Of a stretch of 18,851 bases of DNA, positions 1-6,753 are shown one piece after another. The notes below the pieces were generated by a model. It was not told the DNA's origin and ran no database searches. It worked only from the letters and a program-made list of their open reading frames with translations. Where the stretch lies: the NCBI GenBank assembly GCA_035943635.1, contig DASZBX010000133.1, positions 1 to 18,851 on the forward strand, given 5' to 3'. The position numbers were made by a program, and so were the translations under genes. Positions within the stretch are counted from its first letter, which is position 1, and each line of letters starts with the position of its first letter. The stretch is from DASZBX01 sp035943635 (GTDB taxonomy: Bacteria; Actinomycetota; Actinomycetes; Streptomycetales; Catenulisporaceae).

Positions 1-118
1 TAGGCTGCCGCGCCGGGCAGGTCCTGTCAACTCCCGTACTCGAGCTCAGCCGAGGCGAGCGGACTACCCGAAGCACCTGGCCCGGGAGTTGATTGGGCCT
101 GTCCGGTGTGGCAGGCTC
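1..118 (+). other. Long stem-loop of the left repeat copy
   Basis: Bases 1-36 pair with 83-118 around a 46-nt loop (37-82). Of 36 stem positions, 28 are Watson-Crick and 5 are G-U on the plus strand, leaving 3 mismatches. On the minus strand none of the imperfect positions would be a wobble pair. The innermost 10 bp (CAACTCCCG region) are identical to the right copy, while the outer part differs in sequence but still pairs. The stem continues left of the window. Confidence 0.75.
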
Positions 119-202
119 CGGGCCGACTGGGGCGCCGAGGAGCCCGGTTCGACACACCACAAAAAGTAACCCACATCCCAACGCAACAGGCCTACGGGCC
201 AA

Positions 203-266
203 TGGATCCTTGGGGGTTCCCGGCCCGCCGGAGGCACAGCAGTAGACGCACGCTGACATGGCGGCG
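203..266 (+). other. Conserved 64-nt core of the left repeat copy
   Basis: This core matches the reverse complement of 18547-18610 at 62 of 64 positions, far better than the flanking stem regions. It can fold on the plus strand: CCGCCG pairs with TGGCGG across an inner CAGC/GCTG stem. The T at 259 replaces C in the other copy and gives a G-U in place of a G-C, so pairing survives. The high conservation suggests a functional or recognition segment. This is inference. Confidence 0.7.
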
Positions 267-293
267 TTCGCCAAGAGGTAGCAGCGGCGCGCG

Positions 294-1067
294 GTGCAGC
301 TGCTCGGCCGAGTCGAGACGCAGCAACCCTTCTCGGTGGCCGGAATCAACGACTACTACCTCCAACTACCCAACACCGGCGCATGGTCGATCGTGAAGAG
401 CACGACCTCTGCGACACTCACCACCCTCAAGTCCGGCACGGTCGCGGCCCCGGGCACCGGGACGTGGCACAACCTCGCGCTGACCTTCAAGGGCAGCACG
501 ATCACGGTGGCGATCGACGGAACGACCGTCGGCACCGTCACCGGCACGTCCTACCCCACCGGCCAGGTCGGCCTCGGCATCAACGGGTACCAGACCGACG
601 AGTTCGACAACCTGTCGATCACCCCGGTCGACTCCGCGCCGGTCGCCGACACCTACCAGCTGCTCAACCGCAACAGCGGGCAGGCCCTGGCGGTCTCCGG
701 CAACTCGACCACGGCCGGTGCCCTGATCGTGCAGTCCCCGGCGGCCGTGAGCACCGCGCAGCAGTGGCAGCTGACGTCGACCAACGGCCAGGTCACCCTG
801 GTGAACGCGGCCAGCAACCTGGCCCTGGACGTGCCCGGTTCCAGCAAGACCCAAGGCACCCAACTGGATCAGGCCACGAACTCCGGCGGGGCGAATCAGC
901 ACTGGACGGTGAACTCCACCGCGGACGGCTACTACACCCTGACCGCAGGCAACAGCGGAATGCTCGCCGACGTGGACAACAACTCGACCACGGCCGGAGC
1001 CTCGGTCGTCCAATGGCCGGCGAACGGCGGTCTGAACCAGCAGTGGCTGCTGAACTTCGACTACTGA
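294..1067 (+). pseudogene. 5'-truncated secreted glycosidase remnant (GH59-like C-terminal module + ricin-B lectin)
   Basis: The 257 residues look like the C-terminal end of a larger secreted enzyme. Residues about 1-110 resemble the jelly-roll/LamG-like module seen after GH59 galactosylceramidase catalytic domains (motifs GTWHNLALTFKG, GQVGLGINGYQTDEFDNLS). Residues about 118-257 are a ricin-B-type lectin with three Q-x-W repeats (QQWQL, NQHWTV, NQQWLL). There is no signal peptide or catalytic domain. Frame reading upstream meets a stop at 279-281, just after the structured repeat ends at 266. The GTG at 294 is only the first in-frame start and has no convincing ribosome site. The simplest reading is that the 5' part was lost by insertion of, or recombination at, the repeat. 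GH59 assignment is from memory of family appearance and is moderate; the lectin call is firm. Confidence 0.7.
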
Positions 1068-1103
1068 TACCCGCTGATACCGACGACCACCCGCCGCCGA
1101 GAA

Positions 1104-1136
1104 CGGCGCCGACACCTTCCGGTAGGTGCGGCGCCG
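1104..1136 (+). terminator. Hairpin terminator after glycosidase remnant
   Basis: An inverted repeat of CGGCGCC-GA-CACCT and AGGTG-C-GGCGCCG around the loop TCCGGT lies 37 nt after the stop at 1067. There is no U-tract, as is common in high-GC actinomycetes. Confidence 0.6.
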
Positions 1137-1172
1137 GGCGTTAGACACCGGCAGGATGCGCGCGGATCGGGG

Positions 1173-1178
1173 TAAGAT
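1173..1178 (+). promoter_or_regulatory. -10 box for a probably leaderless HAD transcript
   Basis: TAAGAT ends 6 nt before the ATG at 1185, and no Shine-Dalgarno sequence lies between. This spacing places transcription start at or next to the start codon, as in many actinomycete leaderless mRNAs. No clear -35 was found. Confidence 0.45.
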
Positions 1179-1184
1179 GCGATC

Positions 1185-1928
1185 ATGCCTCCGATCCGCG
1201 CCGTCCTGTTCGATCTCGACCGCACCCTGGTCGACCTCGAAGGCGCCATCCGGATCGGGATCGAGGCGCACCTGCTCGACCTCGGCCTGCCGTTCAGCCC
1301 GGAGGAGTACGCGCGCTGGAAGGAATACGAGGAGGAGTTCGTCACCCGGTTCGTCATCGGCGAACTCACCCTCAAGGAGCAGCGCCGCGCCCGGGTCCGC
1401 GCGATGACCCGCGCGGCCGAGCTGGCCGACGACGACGCGGACGCCTGGTTCGAGGGCTTCCACACCCGGATGCACGCCGCCCAGCGCACCTTCGAGGACA
1501 CCGGCCCGGCCCTGGAGGCGCTGGCCGTGCACGACCACCTGAAGATCGGCATCGTCACCAACATGGAGACCGGCTACCAGTTGGCGAAGCTGGCCAACGT
1601 GGGCCTGCACGCCGATCGCTTCGACTGCGTGCTGGGCCTGGACCTGCTGCCGGCGCCGAAACCGGAGCCCGCCGCGTTCCTGGCCGGCTGCGCCGCGGTC
1701 GGCACCGACCCGGCCGAGACCCTGTTCGTGGGCGACGAACCGTACATCGACGCGGTCGGCGCCCGGGACGCCGGACTGCGCTCGGTCTGGCTCGACCGCA
1801 CCGGTCGGGCCGCGCAGATAGATCCGGCCGAGCTGGCCGGGATCGATGTCGTCAGCAGCCTGGCCGAGTTGGCCGACCTGGGCGACTACACCGACCTGAC
1901 CGGTCCGAAGCTGATCAGCGAACGCTGA
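1185..1928 (+). CDS. HAD-superfamily hydrolase
   Basis: This 247-residue cytoplasmic protein is a probable phosphatase or dehalogenase-like hydrolase acting on a small phosphorylated metabolite. All four HAD motifs are visible. Motif I is FDLDRTLVD (nucleophile D10, acid/base D12), motif II is IVTN (T125), motif III is Lys159 in APKPEP, and motif IV is FVGDEPYIDAVGA (D184, D189). Residues about 18-105 form a helical C1 cap, as in YjjG/HAD-IA type enzymes. Length is normal for the family. The ATG start is favoured because a -10-like TAAGAT sits 6 nt upstream, suggesting leaderless translation. It stands alone between the glycosidase remnant and the next gene. The substrate cannot be predicted. 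Confidence 0.92.
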   Translation: MPPIRAVLFDLDRTLVDLEGAIRIGIEAHLLDLGLPFSPEEYARWKEYEEEFVTRFVIGELTLKEQRRARVRAMTRAAELADDDADAWFEGFHTRMHAAQRTFEDTGPALEALAVHDHLKIGIVTNMETGYQLAKLANVGLHADRFDCVLGLDLLPAPKPEPAAFLAGCAAVGTDPAETLFVGDEPYIDAVGARDAGLRSVWLDRTGRAAQIDPAELAGIDVVSSLAELADLGDYTDLTGPKLISER

Positions 1929-1985
1929 TATGCATGCTCTGATGCCCGCGGCCTGAAAACCCCGGACGCGTGTCGGCGGCTTGCG

Positions 1986-1998
1986 CTACCGTCGGTAG
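1986..1998 (+). promoter_or_regulatory. -10 box / small palindrome just before gene at 2001
   Basis: CTACC-GTC-GGTAG is a 5-bp-arm palindrome ending 2 nt before the ATG. It contains TACCGT (1987-1992), which fits a TAnnnT -10 box placed for a leaderless transcript starting at about 2000. It may double as a repressor site, which is speculative. Confidence 0.35.
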
Positions 1999-2000
1999 TC

Positions 2001-3212
2001 ATGGAGACGGGTGACAGCAGAACCGACGCCGAACGCGACCGCTTCGGCCAGGACGTGGCGGACCGGATCCGGCAGCTCGACGTGGTCGCCGCGGCCGACT
2101 ACGAACCGGACGGATTCCGGGTCGTCTACCTGCGCCACGGCGAGACCAACCGGGGCCACGCATATCTGGAGTCCACCTTCCTCGAATGCCGGGGCGTCAC
2201 CGCGGCCGAACGCGACCGCCGGATCGACGCGCTGGCCTCGATAGCCATGGCGCCGCAACTGCCCAAGACCTGGGACGAGGTGCGCCCGATGCTGCGCCCG
2301 GTGCTGCGGGCGGCCGCGTTCGGTCTCGGCGAGTCCGCGGCCAAGGAACTCGTGCGCCGACCGGCCATGCCGTACCTGACCGAACTCGTCGTGGTCGACA
2401 CCCCGCGGGCGATGGCGTACGTGAACGTGGTCAACCTGGGCCAGTGGGGCGTCACGGCCGAGGATGTCTTCTCCGCAGCCCGCTCCAACATGGCCGACAC
2501 CGCCATGCGCACGATGGAACGGGACGAGGAGGGACCAGCGCTGATCCGCTTCGTCGACGACGGCGACGGGTACTTCTCCTCCCTCCCGCTGATCGGCGGC
2601 TGGCTGGCCGGGATCGGCGCCCGGCTCGGCGCCCGCCCGCTGGCCTTCGTCGCCGAACGCAACAGCCTGCTGGTCACCGGAGTCCCCTGGACCGAGCCGA
2701 GCGACCTGGACCCGCTGCTCGCGATGGTCCTGGAGGACTACCGCGAAGCGCCCCGCTCCATCTCGCCGGTCGCCTACACCGTGGACGAGGACGGCGAGGT
2801 GGTCGAGTTCGAGGTGCCGCGCGGGCACCCGTCCTGGGCCGCGGTCCGCCGGGCCCAGATCGTGCTGGCCACCGAGGCCTACCGGTCGCAGACCCAGTAC
2901 CTGAAGGCGAGATACGAGCAGGAGGGCACGGACGTCTTCGTGGCAGGTTTGCAGAGCCTGCGCAGCCCGACCGGCCTCGAGTTCACCATGACAGCCTGGA
3001 CGGACGAGATCGTCACCCACCTGCCCCGCGCGCACTACATAGCGTTCCCCGGCGACGAACCGGGCGGGACGATCCTCGTGCCGTGGGCGGCCGTCGACGC
3101 GGAGGCCGGGTTCGTGCCGGTGCCGGGCCTGCACCCGCCGCGGTTCGAGGTCGGCGACTGGCCCGAGCCGGAGCGGATGGCCCGGGTCCGGTCCCAGGCC
3201 GAGATGCCGTAA
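2001..3212 (+). CDS. Uncharacterised soluble protein, weakly DUF1444-like
   Basis: The product is 403 residues with no signal peptide or membrane segment, acidic and of mixed alpha/beta composition. I do not recognise it securely. The long middle part (about 60-300), with a helical linker followed by segments such as MPYLTELVVVDTPRAMAYV and NSLLVTGVPW, vaguely recalls the DUF1444/YtpQ family, but this is a guess. The frame is clearly coding, with third positions almost all G or C. ATG at 2001 is chosen because it opens the frame and has a -10-like TACCGT 8 nt upstream but no Shine-Dalgarno, which suits a leaderless mRNA. It is convergent with the next gene, 16 nt between stops, so the two transcripts may overlap antisense at their 3' ends. 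Confidence 0.8.
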   Translation: METGDSRTDAERDRFGQDVADRIRQLDVVAAADYEPDGFRVVYLRHGETNRGHAYLESTFLECRGVTAAERDRRIDALASIAMAPQLPKTWDEVRPMLRPVLRAAAFGLGESAAKELVRRPAMPYLTELVVVDTPRAMAYVNVVNLGQWGVTAEDVFSAARSNMADTAMRTMERDEEGPALIRFVDDGDGYFSSLPLIGGWLAGIGARLGARPLAFVAERNSLLVTGVPWTEPSDLDPLLAMVLEDYREAPRSISPVAYTVDEDGEVVEFEVPRGHPSWAAVRRAQIVLATEAYRSQTQYLKARYEQEGTDVFVAGLQSLRSPTGLEFTMTAWTDEIVTHLPRAHYIAFPGDEPGGTILVPWAAVDAEAGFVPVPGLHPPRFEVGDWPEPERMARVRSQAEMP

Positions 3213-3228
3213 GAGGGAAGGCGCGTGG

Positions 3229-3936
3229 TCACCCGGTCCGGCGTCGCCAGGCGGCCGGGACCTTCTCGCGGAACTGGCGGAGCACGGCGAGCAGCGCGTC
3301 CGGGTCGGCAGCCCCTTCGGCCTGGACCGCGACCATCGCCCACGCCCCGCTCACTTCCAGCGTCACGATCGGCCGGTTCCCGATCTGCAGAGACAGCGCC
3401 TCCGGCAGCCAGGCCCGCACCGGGCCGTCGAGCACCGAGCCGGCCTGGCCGAAGTCGTCCGCGTAGAGACGGTAGTCGTGGCTGATCCGGCGGGCGGAGG
3501 TGAGCAGGTCCAGGCTTCGGCGGCCCGGGTAGAGCCGGTGCGCGGGCTGGTGCACCCGGCGCGCGCACACCGCCAGCCAAGGCAGCCGGAACCCGAGCTC
3601 GACCGCGGCGACGTGGTACGGGTACGTGGTCGGCCCGCCGCTGCCCGCGTCGTCCGCGGCGGTGAAATCGAATACCCGCGCGTCCAGTTCGTCGAGCGTG
3701 CCGCCGAGTTCGCCGTCTACCCGGCGGGTGGCGCCGAGCCGGAGGAACTCGAACGGCAGGGTCAGCGCGTCGTCCGACCCGGGCGGCGGTTGATGCAGGC
3801 CGAGGTTCGCGACGCGGCTGCTGACCGGATCGGGTGAGGTGAAAGCCGAGGTCTCGCGCGGCTGCCCGACCAGATCGCGCGCCGCGGTACGGTCGCGGCC
3901 CCGGCTGGTGCTCGGCTTCTTCCGGGATCGTCCCAC
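3229..3936 (-). CDS. Uncharacterised conserved-looking protein
   Basis: The product is 235 residues. A basic, disordered N-terminus (residues 1-55) is followed by a folded domain. That domain has the segments FEFLRLGATRR, ELDARVFDFTAADD, AAVELGFRLPWLAVCARR, then ISHDYRLYADDFGQAGSVLDGPVRAWLPEA, quoted here as separate landmarks. The alternation resembles actinomycete proteins of unknown function that test membrane-protein-like substrates, but I cannot name a Pfam family. No signal or transmembrane segment is seen. The GTG start at 3936 is supported by a strong GGGGAGG about 8 nt upstream (minus strand). It is divergent from the small ORF at 3963 with only 26 nt between starts, and convergent with the gene ending at 3212. 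Confidence 0.75.
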   Translation of the reverse strand: MGRSRKKPSTSRGRDRTAARDLVGQPRETSAFTSPDPVSSRVANLGLHQPPPGSDDALTLPFEFLRLGATRRVDGELGGTLDELDARVFDFTAADDAGSGGPTTYPYHVAAVELGFRLPWLAVCARRVHQPAHRLYPGRRSLDLLTSARRISHDYRLYADDFGQAGSVLDGPVRAWLPEALSLQIGNRPIVTLEVSGAWAMVAVQAEGAADPDALLAVLRQFREKVPAAWRRRTG

Positions 3937-3962
3937 CGAGACCTCCCCAGCCCGGATCGACT

Positions 3963-4328
3963 GTGCGCCATACCCGCCATACCCGCCATACCCGCTATGA
4001 GCAGGCTACCAACGGTCCGCACGCTTGGATACGCCTGCGCACGGACCACCCTCCGGCGGTGGTCTGGGCCGAACCACGGCCGCGCGCCCGGCCACTGCTC
4101 CGGCCGCGTGGCAGCGGTTCCGGTCTTCCGCCGTTCGGCCGCTTCGACTGGTATCTCAAGCCGCACCTGTACTCGCCGGACTTCCCGGAGCGCGACGACG
4201 CCTGGGCCGACCGCATCGTCGCCCGAGCGGACTTCCCGATCTACTTCATCGACGACGACACGGCCGTGTGCGTCAGCGGCGGCGAGACGCGGGTCCTCTC
4301 CGAAGGCCGGTGGCGGTTCCATCCCTGA
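3963..4328 (+). CDS. Small hypothetical protein, start doubtful
   Basis: This 121-residue frame is preferred because its second half has typical coding composition. The C-terminal 60 residues (FGRFDWYLKPHLYSPDFPER through VLSEGRWRFHP) look like a folded acidic domain. The first half is Arg/Pro-rich and less convincing. The GTG at 3963 has no ribosome site and would begin with an odd RHTRHTRHTR stretch encoded by a 9-bp tandem repeat, so a later start (for example near 4059) or a decayed 5' end is possible. I recognise no family. Confidence 0.4.
   Translation: MRHTRHTRHTRYEQATNGPHAWIRLRTDHPPAVVWAEPRPRARPLLRPRGSGSGLPPFGRFDWYLKPHLYSPDFPERDDAWADRIVARADFPIYFIDDDTAVCVSGGETRVLSEGRWRFHP
3967..3993. 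repeat. 9-bp tandem repeat, 3 copies
   Basis: CGCCATACC is repeated three times head to tail without mismatch, followed by the degenerate CGCTATGAG. It lies in the 26-nt divergent gap and the first codons of the small ORF. As the unit is 9 bp, copy-number change would not alter frame. Confidence 0.9.
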
Positions 4329-4420
4329 GCCGTGACCGCCGCCCCCGATCGCGCCGACAGGACCGTCGGTACACAGGGCCCGGGACCGCAACCCGGCACT
4401 CGGTACGTGGCCCCGGCCCC

Positions 4421-4490
4421 TCGAAATCCCCGGCAAATACGGCAAAGAACCGTAAAATGCGGTGAAACGCACTGAAGCGCCACGAGAAGC
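4421..4490. other. Phased A-tracts (probable intrinsic DNA bend)
   Basis: Runs of two to four A begin at 4424, 4435, 4444, 4454, 4465, 4475 and 4487, mostly 9-11 bp apart, close to one helical turn. They are set in degenerate 10-bp units of the type CGGCAAATAC, GGCAAAGAAC, CGTAAAATGC, GGTGAAACGC. Helically phased A-tracts bend DNA, so a regulatory or nucleoid-protein role is possible. Confidence 0.5.
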
Positions 4491-4957
4491 CACGGGATTG
4501 GCATCTCGCTCCAGAGCACCACATATATCTGCACACCCCCCCTCCGCGCGGGCCACGTATATAACGGTCGGAGATCTTGGCCATTCCGGTGCCCCCGGCG
4601 GTCTTTGCGGGCTCCTGTCCACGCACGTTGGCCTGTTGGGTCGCGAAACGCCAGGTGTGAAAGCGAAATTTGCAGTCGGTGGTCCGGCGGTTTGCGTTGA
4701 CCCAGCGGTCCGGCCCGACTACCCGCAGCCACCGCGCTCACCTGCGCGCACTCCCGGCAGGCGGCCGGCGACCCAGCCGGCACCGATTCGGAAGGTTTCG
4801 GCCAGGTTACGAATCCACTTCGGTGGCTGTTGCACGAGTTTGAATGGGGGAGGAACCCGCCAGCCGATCACGGGCGGGGGGAATGATCGGGATAGGTCCG
4901 TTTTGACTGTTCCGATCACCGCTCTGACGGGCGCTAACCTGGTCTAGTTTATTTTTT

Positions 4958-4973
4958 GCAATCTATCGATTGC
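4958..4973. promoter_or_regulatory. Inverted repeat upstream of operon promoter
   Basis: GCAATC-TATC-GATTGC has perfect 6-bp arms and a 4-bp spacer. It begins 20 nt upstream of the predicted -35, a usual place for an activator or repressor site. The binding protein is unknown. Confidence 0.4.
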
Positions 4974-4977
4974 CCTC

Positions 4978-5006
4978 TTGCTAACTTCAGCTCACCTCTG
5001 TATGTT
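4978..5006 (+). promoter_or_regulatory. Predicted promoter of the sugar ABC / glucosidase operon
   Basis: TTGCTA (4978-4983) and TATGTT (5001-5006) are separated by exactly 17 nt, inside the most AT-rich stretch of the region. Transcription would start near 5013, leaving a leader of about 160 nt before the binding-protein gene at 5173. Confidence 0.5.
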
Positions 5007-5014
5007 TTGCGCAA
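5007..5014. promoter_or_regulatory. Candidate LacI-family operator
   Basis: TTGCGCAA is a perfect palindrome with the central CG typical of LacI-family sites, placed directly after the -10 where a bound repressor would block initiation. No LacI-type regulator gene lies in the window, so the regulator would be encoded elsewhere. Confidence 0.4.
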
Positions 5015-5060
5015 CCGGACTACCGGAAAGTTCTCCGGGCGCAGCTCGGGCCACCCCAAG

Positions 5061-5077
5061 CTCTTGACGTTCATGAG
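5061..5077. promoter_or_regulatory. Imperfect palindrome in operon leader
   Basis: CTCTTGA-CGT-TCATGAG has 7-bp arms with one mismatch, about 95 nt upstream of the binding-protein start. Its CTTGA/TCA halves resemble the palindrome before the VOC gene at 18150. Evidence that it is a protein site is weak. Confidence 0.25.
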
Positions 5078-5172
5078 GCGATCATGTTTCTGAAGGCAGG
5101 TGGCCTGCTCAGCGAGCCGCGCGCCGGCCCAAGTCCCGCACGTGTCCGCACGATTTCAGAAGGGAACCATCC

Positions 5173-6543
5173 ATGAACCACCGCAAGGCCGTGGCGCTCG
5201 CGGTCGTCGGCATCTCCCTCGCCGCCGCCGGTTGTAGTAGTAGCAGCAGCAGCTCTAACAACAATGCCTCCAAGGGCGTGACGATCACCGTCGGTTGTGA
5301 GCCGCCCACCACGCAGCCGGCTCAGCGTGACTTCTTCCTGCAGGACATCTCGGACTTCGAGGCCGCGAACCCCGGCATCACGGTCAAGGGCGACGACGCG
5401 AACCCGTGCGAGGTCCCGGCCAAGTTCACCGCCTCCTTGGCCGCCGGCACCGAGGACAACGTCTTCTACACAGCCTTCACCGACCCGGCGAACGTGATCG
5501 CCGCCGGCCAGGCCGCGGACATCCAGTCGTACGTCAAGGACGTCACCAACGAGAGCAGCATCCTGCCCGGCCTGCTCGACGTGTACCGCCAGGGCGGCAC
5601 CAACAGCGGTGACCTGTACGGCATCCCGGTCAACAACTACTCGGAGGGCCTGGTGTACAACACCAGCCTCTTCCAGCAGGCCGGCATCTCCGCCCCGCCG
5701 GCCACCTGGGCCGACGTCGAGGCCGACGCCAAGAAGATCGGCGCCCTGGGCAACGGCGACATCGGCTTCGCCGAGCTGAGCGCCGGCAACACCGGCGGCT
5801 GGCACTTCGCCGCCGAGATGTTCTCCCGCGGCGGCAAGATGGTCACCGGCACCGGCGACAGCGCCAAGGCGGCCTTCGACAACAGCACCGGCCTGTCCAT
5901 CCTCCAGGCCCTGCACCAGATGCGCTTCGTCGACAACGACATGGGCACCAAGCAGGGTCTGCAGTGGGCCGACCTGCCCCAGCTGATGAGCACCGGCAAG
6001 CTCGGCATGTACGTCGGCGCCCCGGACACCATCACGAACATGCACGCCACGTACAACACCGCGTACACCGACATCTCGATGTCGCCGCTGCCGGGCGTCA
6101 CCGCCCCGGCCGGCACCCTGCTCGGCGGTGACGGCTACATGTTCAACAAGAAGGACACCCCGGCCCAGATCGAAGCCGGCATCAAGTTCCTCAACTTCGA
6201 GTTCCTGACGCCGAACAAGGGCCAGTTCAACTACGCCCGCACCGCCGGCGCCGGCCAGCCGGTCGGTCTGCCCGAGCCCGACCTGTTCACCGCCGGCTCG
6301 GCCGCCGACACCCAGGCCGCCGCGGACGAGAAGGCCTCGGCCAACGTCCCCTCGGCCAACTTCACCGCCTACACCGCGGGCCTGTCGAACATGTCCCTGG
6401 AGGTCGAGCCCCCCCAGGCCCAGGCCATCTACGCCCAGGGCGACAAGATGATGTACGCGGCGCTGACCGACCCGAACGCGAACCTGCAGCAGCTGCTGGA
6501 CACGTTCTCCACCGCCACCAACTCGATCCTGGCGAACCAGTGA
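5173..6543 (+). CDS. Sugar ABC transporter solute-binding lipoprotein (family 1)
   Basis: This 456-residue extracytoplasmic receptor delivers an oligosaccharide to the permeases encoded next. It has a lipoprotein signal: basic MNHRK, a hydrophobic stretch, and a lipobox SLAAAGC with Cys21 as the lipidated residue. A Ser/Asn linker (SSSSSSSNNN) follows. The mature part has MalE/SBP_bac_1 landmarks: ADIQSYV, GIPVNNYSEGLVYNTSLF, GDGYMFNKKD, and a C-terminal QLLDTFSTATNSIL helix. Length is normal. ATG at 5173 follows GAAGG (5159-5163) at proper spacing. It is the first gene of the operon, 210 nt before the first permease, with a strong stem in that gap that would favour higher expression of this gene. 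The substrate is inferred from neighbours to be a glucose oligosaccharide, possibly alpha-1,3-linked. Confidence 0.93.
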   Translation: MNHRKAVALAVVGISLAAAGCSSSSSSSNNNASKGVTITVGCEPPTTQPAQRDFFLQDISDFEAANPGITVKGDDANPCEVPAKFTASLAAGTEDNVFYTAFTDPANVIAAGQAADIQSYVKDVTNESSILPGLLDVYRQGGTNSGDLYGIPVNNYSEGLVYNTSLFQQAGISAPPATWADVEADAKKIGALGNGDIGFAELSAGNTGGWHFAAEMFSRGGKMVTGTGDSAKAAFDNSTGLSILQALHQMRFVDNDMGTKQGLQWADLPQLMSTGKLGMYVGAPDTITNMHATYNTAYTDISMSPLPGVTAPAGTLLGGDGYMFNKKDTPAQIEAGIKFLNFEFLTPNKGQFNYARTAGAGQPVGLPEPDLFTAGSAADTQAAADEKASANVPSANFTAYTAGLSNMSLEVEPPQAQAIYAQGDKMMYAALTDPNANLQQLLDTFSTATNSILANQ

Positions 6544-6660
6544 CACCCGGGAACGGCCGGCCCTGAACGAGTGGGCGGTCGCGGCCACACCGGCCGCGGC
6601 CCCCACTCCCGGGGTCCGGTGGCACCGGCACTGGACACGTACAGACCTGACCGCACCACC

Positions 6661-6717
6661 GGCTGTGCCGCGGATCCCCCCCGGCGCCTGGCGCCGCACC
6701 GGATCCGCGGCACAGCC
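6661..6717 (+). promoter_or_regulatory. Intercistronic 17-bp perfect stem-loop
   Basis: GGCTGTGCCGCGGATCC (6661-6677) pairs perfectly with 6701-6717 around a 23-nt loop, which itself contains the palindrome CGGCGCC-T-GGCGCCG. It lies in the 210-nt gap between the binding-protein and permease genes. Such stems in ABC operons commonly act as partial terminators or block 3' decay, giving excess binding protein over permease. The structure is seen directly; the role is inferred. Confidence 0.7.
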
Positions 6718-6753
6718 ACCCTCCGTCCACTACGCAACGGAAGACCAGAACCG

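Larger units (their letters stand above)
1..266 (+). repeat. Dispersed structured repeat, left copy (cut by window edge)
   Basis: This segment is homologous to the reverse complement of 18547-18851. In order it holds a long stem-loop (1-118, whose 5' arm runs off the window), a poorly conserved link containing the shared string GTAACCCACA (166-175), and a 64-nt core (203-266) matching the other copy at 62 of 64 positions. Similarity stops abruptly after 266. No transposase or other ORF lies inside. The short frames across the core are unlikely to code, because the two core differences both change the amino acid. It could be a MITE-like mobile element, a mobile non-coding RNA or a degraded insertion-sequence end. 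I do not recognise the family. Confidence 0.8.
4329..5172. other. Long non-coding region upstream of sugar operon
   Basis: No convincing gene is seen in 844 bases. The open frame at 4462-4947 lacks coding bias and domain character. The stretch holds a weak hairpin after the small ORF (CCGAC/GTCGG, 4354-4369), phased A-tracts (4421-4490), two AT islands (TATAT near 4523 and TATATA near 4558) and an AT-rich promoter block (4940-5010). A small RNA could lie here, but nothing proves one. Confidence 0.6.

Noticed and set aside
193..396. Short protein frame across the conserved core (MDPWGF...), also seen in the right copy
   Set aside because: The two core differences both change amino acids and the frames diverge right after the core, so conservation is at nucleotide rather than protein level.
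4903..4931. TTGACT as -35 of the operon promoter
   Set aside because: The sequence 17 nt downstream (GACGGG) is not a -10. The 4978-5006 pair fits better.
4462..4947. 161-codon frame in the non-coding region
   Set aside because: It has no third-position bias, no ribosome site and no domain. It crosses AT islands and ends at the operon promoter.
5071..6699. 542-codon minus-strand frame over the binding-protein gene
   Set aside because: It is an antisense artefact. It would also run through the operon promoter leader and the intercistronic stem.
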